Part shown: in pieces, positions 39,007 through 47,200 of the stretch
Position numbering within the stretch: position 1 is the first letter of the stretch
How the letters are laid out: each line of letters starts with the position of its first letter
DNA from: Bradyrhizobium sp. B124
GTDB taxonomy: Bacteria > Pseudomonadota > Alphaproteobacteria > Rhizobiales > Xanthobacteraceae
Direction of reading: 5' to 3'
Assembly: GCF_038967635.1 (NCBI RefSeq)
Contig: NZ_CP152413.1
Location: forward strand, 6,514,001 to 6,578,000
Length of the DNA: 64,000 bases
Translations under genes and position numbers: made by a program
The notes under the pieces: generated by a model
The model's input: the letters and a program-made list of their open reading frames with translations, nothing else
What the model was told of the DNA's origin: nothing
Databases searched by the model: none

Positions 39007-40017
39007 CTATCCGGTCCGCGCCCGACGCCCCTCGATCGGATAGGCGGGATCGTTGAAGCCCGGCGTCGAGGGATGGCCGGCGACGACGAGGCGGTCGATC
39101 AGGGCTTCGTCCTCGGCGGTGAAGCGATAATCGAGCGCGCGGATGTAATCGTCCCATTGCGCTTCGGTGCGCGGTCCCGCAATGACCGCGCTGACGAACG
39201 ACGAGTTCAGCACCCACGACACGGCGAACTGTCCGGCGGTGATGCCGTGGCTCTCGGCGTGGCACTTGATTTCCTGCGCGAGCTGCAGCGATTCCGGCCG
39301 CCACTCGGTCTGCATCATGCGCTTGTCGTTGCGGCCGGCGCGCGTGTCGGCAGGTGGCGCGGCATCGGGTGCGTATTTGCCGGTCAGCACGCCGCGCGCC
39401 AGCGGGCTGTAGGGCACGATGCCGAGGCCGTAATAGGCGCAGGCCGGGAAATGCTCGACCTCCGGCATCCGGTTCATCGCATTGTAATAGGGCTGGCTCG
39501 CGACGGGACGGTCGATGCCGAGCCGGTCGCAGATGTTGCAGATCTCGGCGACGCGCCAGGCGCGGTAGTTGGAGACGCCGAAATAGCGCACCTTGCCGGC
39601 GCGGATCAGGTCGCCCATCGCGCGCACCGTCTCGTCGAGCGGCGTCGCGTGGTCTTCCTTGTGCAGGTAGTAGACGTCGATGTAGTCGGTGCCGAGCCGC
39701 TTCAGGCTTTCGTCTGCGGCCTGGAACACCCAGCGCCGCGACAGCCCGCCATGGTTGGGATCGTCGCCGATCGGGTTGGCGAGCTTGGTCGCGAGCACCC
39801 AGTTCGACCGGCTGTTCGAGATCGCGCGTCCCACGACCTCCTCGGACTTGCCGCCATTATAGGCGTCGGCGCTGTCGATGAAGTTGATGCCGGCCTCGCG
39901 CGCCTTCGCCACGATCCGCGACGAGGTCGCTTCGTCGGTCGGTCCGCCGAACATCATGGTGCCCAAGCAGATCGGCGAAACCTTCAGGCCGCTGCGGCCG
40001 AGCTGGCGATATTGCAT
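39007..40017 (-). CDS. Aldo/keto reductase
   Basis: A 336-residue TIM-barrel NADPH-dependent reductase of the YajO/potassium-channel-beta side. The catalytic tetrad is visible: Asp48 and Tyr53 in NFIDSADAYNGG, Lys in LATKLANP and His in YYLHKEDH. The cofactor-binding region PYSPLARGVLTGKYAP is also present. The ATG at 40015-40017 is preceded by an excellent ribosome site (GGAGGAACGATCG). Its physiological carbonyl substrate is unknown. Upstream is a palindromic repeat, then a thioesterase gene on the same strand. Confidence 0.93.
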   Translation of the reverse strand: MQYRQLGRSGLKVSPICLGTMMFGGPTDEATSSRIVAKAREAGINFIDSADAYNGGKSEEVVGRAISNSRSNWVLATKLANPIGDDPNHGGLSRRWVFQAADESLKRLGTDYIDVYYLHKEDHATPLDETVRAMGDLIRAGKVRYFGVSNYRAWRVAEICNICDRLGIDRPVASQPYYNAMNRMPEVEHFPACAYYGLGIVPYSPLARGVLTGKYAPDAAPPADTRAGRNDKRMMQTEWRPESLQLAQEIKCHAESHGITAGQFAVSWVLNSSFVSAVIAGPRTEAQWDDYIRALDYRFTAEDEALIDRLVVAGHPSTPGFNDPAYPIEGRRARTG

Positions 40018-40032
40018 CGATCGTTCCTCCGG

Positions 40033-40110
40033 GGCATTCCGGGATGTCCCGAAGGACCAGACCCGGCACATCGGGATTCCGGGCTCGATGCTGCGCATCG
40101 CCCCGGAATG
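40033..40110. repeat. Palindromic repeat, CATTCCGGGATG type
   Basis: The outer ends GGCATTCCGGG and CCCCGGAATGAC are inverted around GATTCCGGGCTCGATGCTGCG. It fills the gap between the thioesterase 3' end and the aldo/keto reductase start. Confidence 0.6.
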
Positions 40111-40116
40111 ACAGGA

Positions 40117-40542
40117 TCAACTCTCGTTCTTCAGGATCTTGAACACACCATTGGCCATCGCGATGCAGCGCTTGTCGACGGTCACCTCGGCCGTGATGAA
40201 GATCAGGCTGCGGGTCGAGCGTACCACGCGCGGCCGCGTCGTCAGGATCTCGCCGATCTTGCCGGCCTCGACGAAATGGGTGTCGAGCTGCACCGTCGCA
40301 AGCGTCGGCTTGCCCGAGACGAAGCGCGCGGCCATGCCGCAGGCGCGGTCGGCGAAGGTCATGATCACGCCGCCCTGCACCAGGCCGCGACGGTTGTGGT
40401 GCTTGTCTTCGGTGATCAGCGCGAGTTCGACCGCACCGTCCTTCAATCGCTCCCACAACGGGCCGATCAGCGTCAGGAAACCCGTGGTGTCGGCGATCTT
40501 CCAGCCGTCGGATTTGAGTTTGTCCGCGGCCTTGGCTGTCAT
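40117..40542 (-). CDS. PaaI-type hotdog-fold thioesterase
   Basis: A 141-residue single-domain hotdog protein. The family core HHNRRGLVQGGVIMTFADRACGMAA contains the HxxxxxG(x)GG loop and the helix with the catalytic acidic residue. A second strand TVQLDTHFVEAGKIGEI follows. Such enzymes hydrolyse acyl-CoA thioesters. The exact acyl group is unknown. An ATG is at 40540-40542, with GGATCCCTCCTC complement (GAGGAGGGATCC region) on the coding strand before it. It may be co-transcribed with the aldo/keto reductase. Confidence 0.9.
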   Translation of the reverse strand: MTAKAADKLKSDGWKIADTTGFLTLIGPLWERLKDGAVELALITEDKHHNRRGLVQGGVIMTFADRACGMAARFVSGKPTLATVQLDTHFVEAGKIGEILTTRPRVVRSTRSLIFITAEVTVDKRCIAMANGVFKILKNES

Positions 40543-40634
40543 GAGGAGGGATCCCTTGCTTGCAAATGATTGATCGCAGGAGGCATGTCGTTCCGCTCAT
40601 TTCATCAAACGCTGTTGTGTTGTAGTCAAGCTCC

Positions 40635-41264
40635 ATGGCCCGCACATTTGACGATGCCACCCGGCGGAATATCGCAGAGCTCTGCGCCGCGTTCGCGCGC
40701 CTCGCGCCGGCCGATGCCGCGCCGACGCTGAAGCGCGCGGCGGTCGCGATTGCGCTGACTGAAGGTGATGACGGCAACGGCACCGCCTTCCTACTGACCC
40801 GCCGCAGCGCGCGCCTGCGCGCCCATAGCGCGCAATGGGCGCTGCCGGGTGGACGCTGCGACGCCGGCGAAACGCAGCCCCAGGCCGCGCTGCGCGAGCT
40901 GCACGAGGAGCTTGGGCTGGCGCTGTCCGAACGCGATGTGCTCGGCATGCTCGACGACTATCCGACGCGGTCCGGCTATCTGATCACACCGGTCGTGGTC
41001 TGGGCGGGCGCGCATGCGGCGATCGCGCCGAACCCGGACGAGGTTGCGTCCGTCCATCGCATCGGCCTTGAGGCGATCGAGCTCGACGATGCATTCACCT
41101 TCGTCACGATCCCGGAGAGCGCGCGGCGCGTGATCCGCTTCCGGCTCGGCGGCCAGCAGATCCATGCGCCGACCGCCGCGCTGATCTATCAGTTCCGTGA
41201 GGTGCTCGCCGGCCGCAACACCCGCGTCGCCGATCTCGAGCAGCCGGTGTTCGCATGGAAGTAG
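40635..41264 (+). CDS. NUDIX hydrolase, CoA pyrophosphatase-like
   Basis: A 209-residue NUDIX protein. The box fits exactly: G-RCDAG-E-TQPQAAL-RELHEELGL, near residues 74-96. An N-terminal LTRRSARLRAHSAQWALPGG and the C-terminal PTAALIYQFREVL resemble the CoA diphosphatase (NudL) group, which cleaves CoA or related dinucleotide substrates. Substrate specificity is inferred only from similarity. It is divergent from the thioesterase. Confidence 0.9.
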   Translation: MARTFDDATRRNIAELCAAFARLAPADAAPTLKRAAVAIALTEGDDGNGTAFLLTRRSARLRAHSAQWALPGGRCDAGETQPQAALRELHEELGLALSERDVLGMLDDYPTRSGYLITPVVVWAGAHAAIAPNPDEVASVHRIGLEAIELDDAFTFVTIPESARRVIRFRLGGQQIHAPTAALIYQFREVLAGRNTRVADLEQPVFAWK

Positions 41265-41279
41265 GCCGCAACGATGCGG

Positions 41280-41498
41280 CTATTTGTGACGCCGCTTGCG
41301 GGCGTTCATCTTCGTTACCTTCTCTTGCGCAACAGGCGGATGCGTTGCGCTCTCGGGTTCCGGCGGCGCCCACGACACATTCTCGTAACAGGAGAACCGT
41401 GAGCGCGTATCCGGAAACGATCCGCAATCCGGACGCTCGGCGTGCGCAGGTGTGGCGAGCGTCAGCGCGGCGGCGGCGAGCCAGAGTGCCATTCTCAT
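41280..41498 (-). CDS. Small exported hypothetical protein
   Basis: A 72-residue protein with a convincing signal peptide (MRMALWLAAAALTLATPAHA). A 50-residue mature part has two cysteines (DCGSFPDTRSRFSCYENVSW) that could form a disulfide, and it ends in a basic tail NARKRRHK. I do not recognise the family. The ATG at 41496-41498 has GGAG six bases upstream. It is convergent with the NUDIX gene and only 15 bp from it. Confidence 0.65.
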   Translation of the reverse strand: MRMALWLAAAALTLATPAHAERPDCGSFPDTRSRFSCYENVSWAPPEPESATHPPVAQEKVTKMNARKRRHK

Positions 41499-41631
41499 CG
41501 CAATCTCCACGGCGTTTCACCGGAGAACACCGCATTGTGGCGAAAATTCTGGACCTGATCGCGGCATCCGGCCGCTTGCGCTCCGGACATTTCCGGGCTG
41601 ACTTCGCGGCGGCGCTTGCTACAACGAGGCC

Positions 41632-42828
41632 ATGCGCCCGCAATTGATTCGCCTCGTTCCTGGATTTGTCGCGCTCGCGCTCGCCGCCAGCGCGCCGTCT
41701 GTATTGGCCGGCGAGGCCGATACGTTGCCGCCGTCCGTCGCCAATGCGATGGCGCAGGCCTCGCCGCAGGCGATCATGGAATATCGCCGCAAGCTGCAGG
41801 AATACGAGGAGGCGCGAGCCGCCTTCGAGCAGGACGCCAGCGCCTATTGGAGCGCGATCGCCGACAAGCGGCGTGGCCGCAACGCCAAGCGCCGCGACCG
41901 CGTGCAGATTTCGCTGGACGATTACGTGCTGCAGCAGCCGCCGGTCTATGAGGGCCCGAAGCGGCCGGTCAACCCGGCGCCGGAAGAAGAGGGCGGCAAG
42001 CCGCCGCGTCCGCCCAAAACCATTCCGGTGGTCTCGGATCTGGTGAGGGCGGCGGCCGAACAATTCCAGTTCACGCCGCAGCGGCCGTCGAGCGAGGTCG
42101 AGTTCAAGCGCGCCTATGCCCGCTACGCGCGAGCGGCGGGGCTGACGCCGGAGCAGGCGGTGCGGGTCTATTCGTTCGAGACCGGCGGCACCGGCAATTA
42201 CGACGTGCAGGCCGGCATCGAGCACGGCGGCAAGCGCGCCATCTCCACCGCGATGGGCTACAACCAGTTGCTCACCACCAACACCGTCGAGCTCCTGGCC
42301 GAGCAGGGCCATGAATTCGTGCGGGATCTGACCGCGCGGGTGGCGGCGACACAGGGGCCGGCGCGCAAGGCGATGGAGCACAAGCTCGCGGTGCTGAAGA
42401 AGATGGTTGCGTTCACGCTGACCGTGCCCGACGACTGGTCGGCGCATCAGCGCCTGGCCGATACGCCGCAGGGCTGGGCGTGTCACGCCATGGTGCTCGA
42501 CATCGATATCGGCCCGATGCTGCAGACCCACAAGCTGCTGACCTCGGTGATCTTCGCGCGCAACAAGGGCTACACCAGGCCGCTGACCGCGGCCGAGCTC
42601 GAGATGATGAACCTGACCGGCGACGGCACCGGGCTCGACATGGTGACCATGCCGCAGGCGATGCGCGAGCAGGTGCCGACCACGAATTTCTTCCAGCGCT
42701 CCGGCTACGAACGCAATCCGGTCGCGATCCGTCACAACACCGTGGCCAAGCTGCTCGCCATCACCAACGAGCGAATGGATTCCAACAGCAACAAGCCCGG
42801 CGCGAGGGAATTGGCCGCGGCGTTCTGA
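41632..42828 (+). CDS. Exported hypothetical protein with lysozyme-like features
   Basis: A 398-residue protein with a signal peptide ending near residue 26 (SAPSVLAGE). A charged coiled-coil-like region (residues 45-85) is followed by a Pro-rich linker (RPVNPAPEEEGGKPPRPPK). A globular part has VRVYSFETGGTGNYDVQAG with Glu183, then AISTAMGYNQLL, a pattern reminiscent of transglycosylase/lysozyme active sites (catalytic Glu plus a GYxQ segment). I cannot name a family. Cell-wall hydrolysis is a tentative inference. The stop is followed closely by a palindromic repeat. Confidence 0.75.
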   Translation: MRPQLIRLVPGFVALALAASAPSVLAGEADTLPPSVANAMAQASPQAIMEYRRKLQEYEEARAAFEQDASAYWSAIADKRRGRNAKRRDRVQISLDDYVLQQPPVYEGPKRPVNPAPEEEGGKPPRPPKTIPVVSDLVRAAAEQFQFTPQRPSSEVEFKRAYARYARAAGLTPEQAVRVYSFETGGTGNYDVQAGIEHGGKRAISTAMGYNQLLTTNTVELLAEQGHEFVRDLTARVAATQGPARKAMEHKLAVLKKMVAFTLTVPDDWSAHQRLADTPQGWACHAMVLDIDIGPMLQTHKLLTSVIFARNKGYTRPLTAAELEMMNLTGDGTGLDMVTMPQAMREQVPTTNFFQRSGYERNPVAIRHNTVAKLLAITNERMDSNSNKPGARELAAAF

Positions 42829-42855
42829 GGTCTATCGAAGACATCAGAGCATTGT

Positions 42856-42948
42856 CGGTTCTGATTGAATCAGAACCGAAGCTCTAGACCTTCTCTCGAC
42901 GCGTTTTCTTCACGTGAACCGGCGTCCACTTCGCTCGAAAACGCTCTA
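42856..42948. repeat. Palindromic repeat pair ending in a stop codon
   Basis: A 23-nt near-perfect palindrome CGGTTCTGATTGAATCAGAA... (42856-42878) is followed by a second inverted unit with GACGCGTTTTCTTCACGTG and CACTTCGCTCGAAAACGC, ending at 42948. The last three bases of the element read TAG on the reverse strand. They provide the stop codon of the gene at 42946-43245. Confidence 0.75.
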
Positions 42949-43245
42949 ATTCGAGCCGAACATGAACTTGCCGTCGCCCTCGAGATAGGGCCCGGAGCGC
43001 ATGTAGAGCTGGCCGTTGTGGCCGATGAAGAACAGCGTCCCCTTCGGCACCTTCTTGGCGCCCTTCAGCAGTGTGTTGGCATTGCTGGTCCCCATCTTGT
43101 AGGCCCAGGTCTTGCCGTCCTTGTCATAGGCGTAGCCCATGTCGGTCTTCAGCTCCCAGGGAGCAGCCTCCTGCGCGAATGCGCATGTCGTCAGCGCCGC
43201 AAGCGCCGCAGTCGCAATAAAGGTCTTGGTCAAAAAATGCGTCAT
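42946..43245 (-). CDS. Small exported protein, conserved-looking
   Basis: A 99-residue protein with a clear signal peptide (residues 1-24, cut after CAFA). The compact mature domain contains WELKTDMGYAYDKDGKTWAYKMG and KKVPKGTLFFIGHNGQLYMRSG. The pattern of aromatic and Gly/Asp residues suggests a small beta-rich periplasmic domain. I do not recognise a named family. Its stop codon lies within an adjacent palindromic repeat, so the native C-terminus may once have been different. Confidence 0.75.
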   Translation of the reverse strand: MTHFLTKTFIATAALAALTTCAFAQEAAPWELKTDMGYAYDKDGKTWAYKMGTSNANTLLKGAKKVPKGTLFFIGHNGQLYMRSGPYLEGDGKFMFGSN

Positions 43246-43451
43246 GATCCACCTCCGGCCGAGAAAAACGGCGTCGTCCCCACGTTCTTGAACAAATCAC
43301 GAACGGCATTTGCGCGTCAATACGACAATCGGCGCGACCGCTATCGTCCATCAGCGACTTTGTGATTTCCCGCATCAAGCTTGGCGACTATCTTCGCGTT
43401 ACCGTTTACAAACGCTTCGATTGCCGGAAACACTACCTGGGGATGATCGGG

Positions 43452-43931
43452 ATGAACCACGTCATGAAGATCGGTATCGGTGTCGCTCTGTCGTTCATGG
43501 CGCTGGCGTCAGTCGCGCAGGCGGACCAGTTCAAGCTCTCCAACAACCAGCGGATCTCCTGCAGCCGCGGCCTGTCGGCCGGCAAGCTCAACACGTCGAC
43601 CTGTAAGTCCTATGCCTATCTGTTCAACGCCAAGACCTCCGAATATTTCCGCTGCCAGGTCTCGCTGGCGCTGACGCGGGACAACAAGGAAGTCATCAAC
43701 GTGCAGGCCGACGGCGGCTGCACCAAGAAGCCGCGCATCTTCGAGACCGATGGCAATTACACGTTCGACGCCACCGAGACCGAGCCGCCGAACACCAATT
43801 CGTTCTTCGGTCCGGGCGGCTATGCGATCTGGGCCAGCGATACCAACACCCAGAAGATCCGCGGCTGCATCACCATCTCGTCCGGTCTCGGCTCCGACAT
43901 CTCGAAATGCCTCGACATGACGTTTCAGTGA
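43452..43931 (+). CDS. Exported hypothetical protein, about 159 aa
   Basis: A secreted protein with signal peptide MNHVMKIGIGVALSFMALAS and cleavage near AQA. The mature part has five cysteines (ISCSRGL, TCKSYAY, FRCQVSL, GGCTKK, RGCITI plus KCLD), so disulfide bonds are likely. No family was recognised. ATGs at 43443, 43452 and 43464 are all possible. I use 43452 because a GGGGATGATCGGG stretch precedes it. The next gene begins 12 bp later on the same strand, hinting at read-through transcription. Confidence 0.7.
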   Translation: MNHVMKIGIGVALSFMALASVAQADQFKLSNNQRISCSRGLSAGKLNTSTCKSYAYLFNAKTSEYFRCQVSLALTRDNKEVINVQADGGCTKKPRIFETDGNYTFDATETEPPNTNSFFGPGGYAIWASDTNTQKIRGCITISSGLGSDISKCLDMTFQ

Positions 43932-43943
43932 CGGCTGTGCGTG

Positions 43944-44846
43944 ATGCGCAAGCTGCGCCCGGCCCCGCTGTGCCGCTCCTGGCTGTTTCTCGAAGGCGCC
44001 AACGAGGCGGTCCTGCAAGGCGCGGCCGCCAGCGGCGCCGACGTGCTGATCCACGAGCTCGAGGACTTCACCCCGCCGCCGCTGCGCCCGAAGGCGCGGG
44101 CGCTGGCGGCCGAGCTCTACGCGGCCTGGCGCAACCACGGCGTGGTGGTCGCTGTCCGCGTCAATCCGTTGGACCAGGACGGCATGGACGATCTTGCCGC
44201 CGTGATGCGCGGCCATCCTGACATCGTCGCGCTGCCGAAGGTCGCCGAGCCGCACCATGTCGCGAGACTCGACGAGGCGGTGACACGGTTCGAGCGCGAC
44301 TATGGCATCGCCGAGGGATCAACGTCGCTGTTACCGAACATCGAGTTCGCGCGCGGCCTGGTGCAGACCGGCGCGATCGCTGTGGCGAGCCGGCGTACCA
44401 TCGGTTGCCTGATGGCCGCTGAAGACCTCGCCGCCGATCTCGGCGCCGAGCGCGGCAGCGATGGCCTGGAGCTCGCTTATGCGCGCCAGCGCTTCATCGT
44501 CGAATGTCGCGCCGCCAATGTCGTCGCGGTCGATTGTCCCTACACCTGGAGCGACGCTGCGGGCGTCGAACGCGACACGATCTGGGCCCGACGGCTGGGT
44601 TACACCGCAAAGAGCCTGGTCGATCCTGCGCATGCCGTCATCGTCAACGGCGTGCTCACGCCGAGCGTGGATGAGTTGCGCCAGGCGGCCAGGATCGTAG
44701 CTGCGTTCGAAGCGGCGCGGGCACAGGGCCTCGGGCGTGTCGAACTTGACGGCTCGCTGCTGGAAGTCCCGACCTATTCCAACGCAAAGCGCCTGATCGC
44801 GCGGGGCGAGGCGCTGCGCGCGATCGATCACAACGGTCAAGCCTGA
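43944..44846 (+). CDS. HpcH/HpaI aldolase / citrate lyase beta-like (CitE-like) CoA ester lyase
   Basis: A 300-residue TIM-barrel protein of the CitE/malyl-CoA lyase superfamily. Typical stretches are CRSWLFLEGANEAVLQGAAASGADVLIHELED near the start, LPNIEFARGLVQ, and AAEDLAADLG containing acidic Mg ligands. A C-terminal ARRLGYTAKSLVDPAHAVIVN follows. Such enzymes split or form C-C bonds in short-chain acyl-CoA esters. The exact substrate is unknown. It follows the secreted hypothetical by 12 bp and is convergent with the EAL protein gene. Confidence 0.85.
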   Translation: MRKLRPAPLCRSWLFLEGANEAVLQGAAASGADVLIHELEDFTPPPLRPKARALAAELYAAWRNHGVVVAVRVNPLDQDGMDDLAAVMRGHPDIVALPKVAEPHHVARLDEAVTRFERDYGIAEGSTSLLPNIEFARGLVQTGAIAVASRRTIGCLMAAEDLAADLGAERGSDGLELAYARQRFIVECRAANVVAVDCPYTWSDAAGVERDTIWARRLGYTAKSLVDPAHAVIVNGVLTPSVDELRQAARIVAAFEAARAQGLGRVELDGSLLEVPTYSNAKRLIARGEALRAIDHNGQA

Positions 44847-44860
44847 CCGGAGGCCATGCC

Positions 44861-46075
44861 TCAGGACGCCGGCTGTTTCTCCGAGAAGTGCATGCGCGAG
44901 CGGGCGAACTTCTTGACGCCCATCGGCTTGCCGAACAGGTAGCCCTGGACCTGATCGAAATCCATCTCGTGCGCGGCAAGAAAGTCCGCGCGCGTCTCGA
45001 CCCCCTGCGCAATAACCTGCGCGCCGGCGTCGTGTGCGAGCTCGACGATACGCCGGCACACTGTCTGCTTGAGGCGCTGATCCGCGCATCCAGTGACGTA
45101 TTGATGGTCGACCTTCAGCTGGACGAACGGAAAGTTCGGCAATCCCAGCAAGGATGGCCAGTTCGCGCCGACATTGTCGATCGAGATGCCGATATTGTGC
45201 AGGCGAACGCGCCGGGCGACATCGATCGCCAAATCGAGATTGTCGACCACCTCGGCGCTGTCGATCTCGATCAGCAGGCCGGCGAAGGCGGCATGATCCG
45301 GAATCCGGTAACAAAGCTCGCGCACCGCAGCATCGTCGGCGAGAAACGAGATCGGCAGGTTGATCGAGAGATCGACCGGTCCGATCTGTTCGAGCAGATA
45401 GCGCCAGTCTTCGATGGCGCGCGCGATCACGAACTCGGACAGCGCATGAAAATGCGGATCGCTTTCGTCGGGGATGAAGTAGGCAGGCGGCACGACGCCC
45501 CATGCGGGATGGCGCATCCGGATCAGCGCCTCGGCGCCGCTCGGAACCAATGTCCGGAGATGAATTTTCTGCTGATACCACAGCTCAAGCCAGCCGGCCT
45601 TCAGCGCTTCGGGCACATCCACTGCCGGGCTCGGTGCGGGCTCGAGCGGCATCAATGACGCAAGACTGTCACGAAGGGTTCCGGCGCTGAACGGGGTGGA
45701 GAGGGCCGGCAGCATGGCGATACCGTACTCATCGCCGATCTGCCGGACCGCTTTCACGATGATGGAGTCCGGTTGGCCGATGACAAGGACCTTGCCGCCG
45801 TAGTCCTTTCTCACCAAAGTCTCGAGAATTTTACTGACTTCGATGCCGTCCACGGACACGCCGAGCACCAGAAGATCGGGCCGTTCCGCGTCCAGCACGG
45901 TGTCGAGTTCCAGGGCCTGGCCGCATTCGCTGGTGATGAAGCCGAGGTCTTCCAGCGCCTCTGCGAGGAAGGTCCGAAGGTGTTTTTTGCTGTCCGCAAT
46001 GCATGCGCGTGGGGTCAGCTTGCGATGTCCGAACCAGCCGGCTCGCGTTTGTCCGATGTGACTGATGTGGTTCAT
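44861..46075 (-). CDS. Degenerate receiver-EAL protein, probably catalytically inactive
   Basis: A 404-residue cytosolic protein. Residues 22-130 resemble a response-regulator receiver. The usual phospho-Asp position is Gly72 (DLLVLGVSVDG) and the acidic pair is reduced (ACIADSKK). Residues 160-395 form an EAL domain with EAL at 182-184, Asn239, Glu270, Asp300, Lys321 and Gln377. Aligned by constant spacing to RocR, the second metal Asp is Asn301 (IDNVG) and the catalytic-base Glu is Gln357 (AQGVET). It probably binds c-di-GMP or a partner rather than cleaving it (inference). Confidence 0.88.
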   Translation of the reverse strand: MNHISHIGQTRAGWFGHRKLTPRACIADSKKHLRTFLAEALEDLGFITSECGQALELDTVLDAERPDLLVLGVSVDGIEVSKILETLVRKDYGGKVLVIGQPDSIIVKAVRQIGDEYGIAMLPALSTPFSAGTLRDSLASLMPLEPAPSPAVDVPEALKAGWLELWYQQKIHLRTLVPSGAEALIRMRHPAWGVVPPAYFIPDESDPHFHALSEFVIARAIEDWRYLLEQIGPVDLSINLPISFLADDAAVRELCYRIPDHAAFAGLLIEIDSAEVVDNLDLAIDVARRVRLHNIGISIDNVGANWPSLLGLPNFPFVQLKVDHQYVTGCADQRLKQTVCRRIVELAHDAGAQVIAQGVETRADFLAAHEMDFDQVQGYLFGKPMGVKKFARSRMHFSEKQPAS

Positions 46076-46425
46076 GCCCCGCCTTATCCGTAATTACCCC
46101 GGCCTGACTCGTACATCCATGAGCGGCGGCAATCATGGAAATTTCTGGTTCATACATTGATTGGTTCGCTAACCTTAAAGGATTCAATTCGACTCAAATG
46201 ATCCCGGAATCGCCGCGTCTTGTCGCGGTTACAGGCGCAACAAATGCGTCATCTGGCGTTCATGAGAGCAATTGTGTCTGACTTTGCACCGCACCGGAAA
46301 CATTGCGCGCGTGTGTCATCGCGAGACGACGTTAATGACTGTGGTGTCGGGTCGATGCCGATGCGGAATTGCACCATTGTCGGACATCAAATCGAGTTGC
46401 CGCCGCGCACCAACCGCGAATCAGA
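46076..46425. other. Intergenic, no gene recognised
   Basis: About 350 bp upstream of the EAL gene with lower GC than surroundings. I see no credible coding frame, no clear inverted repeat and no RNA gene. It probably holds the EAL gene promoter. The right edge is the 3' end of an MFS pseudogene. Confidence 0.6.
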
Positions 46426-47053
46426 TCATCCGTTCTGCGATGCCAATGCAGTCCTGCGTGATGTCGTCGTTGCCGTTCGCAACGTCTCCGGCATCAACGC
46501 GCAGTAGCCGATCAGCCCGGCACAAGCGACGGCCGCAAGGAACAGAAATGCGGCGCTGTAGCCCGCGTGGACGATGACGAAGCCGCCACAACAAAGATCG
46601 GCTCGCGGTCCCAGGCGTCGACCTTGCGTCCGACCAGCATCGTGACCGGCCCCGTCACCAGCTGCGCCGCAATGATGCAGGTCGACATCAGCAACGTCCC
46701 AAGGTTGCGATTGACCAATGCGAGCTTCTGTCCGACCGATGGCAGCATCGCCGCATTGGCAAAATGACAGATCACGGTCGAGACCGAGAAGATCAACAGC
46801 GGCTTGCAGGTCAGCCGCACGCGAAAGCCGGATCGCCGGTCATGTAACGTGCCACGATCCCGGCGATCGCCGTGATCGACATCACCGACCCGATCGAGGC
46901 CTCGTCCCACCTCCGTTCGGTCAGAAGATAGATCGCCAGATAAGGGCCGAGCCCGTCCCGCACGTCGGCGAGGAAGAAGTTCAACGCGTCAAGCGCGCGC
47001 TCAACAGGCGTCCCGGACGGCTGCAAGTGATACCTCGCGGCGAGATTGCGCAT
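46426..47053 (-). pseudogene. MFS transporter remnant with two internal deletions
   Basis: Three separate reverse-strand pieces of one MFS protein are in order but in different frames. The N-terminus is at 46840-47053 (FFLADVRDGLGPYLAIYLLTE, TM1-2). A middle piece at about 46600-46800 reads LTCKPLLIFSVSTVICHFANAAMLP and continues to VGRKVDAWDREPIFVV. A C-terminal helix at 46426-46580 reads AGYSAAFLFLAAVACAGLIGYCALMPET and stops at 46426. Helices 3-6 and about 9-11 are missing. A full gene would be about 1.2 kb, and 0.63 kb remains. It is clearly non-functional. Confidence 0.82.
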
Positions 47054-47200
47054 CTCAACCCGGCGGCGCGCGCAGAGTTCCCGTGCAGGTAAAGTGGTGC
47101 TGCTAGCAGGGATTTCGGCCCTGCATGCGTCATTTGGATGGGTTGACCCGGCAGGGGCGTGCGGCCAATTTCCGGCCCGGCTTAGGGGAGAATAATACTC

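Noticed and set aside
46220..46507. Forward frame of 95 codons between the EAL gene and the MFS remnant
   Set aside because: No ribosome site, no domain and biased composition. Its 3' part is antisense to the MFS pseudogene.
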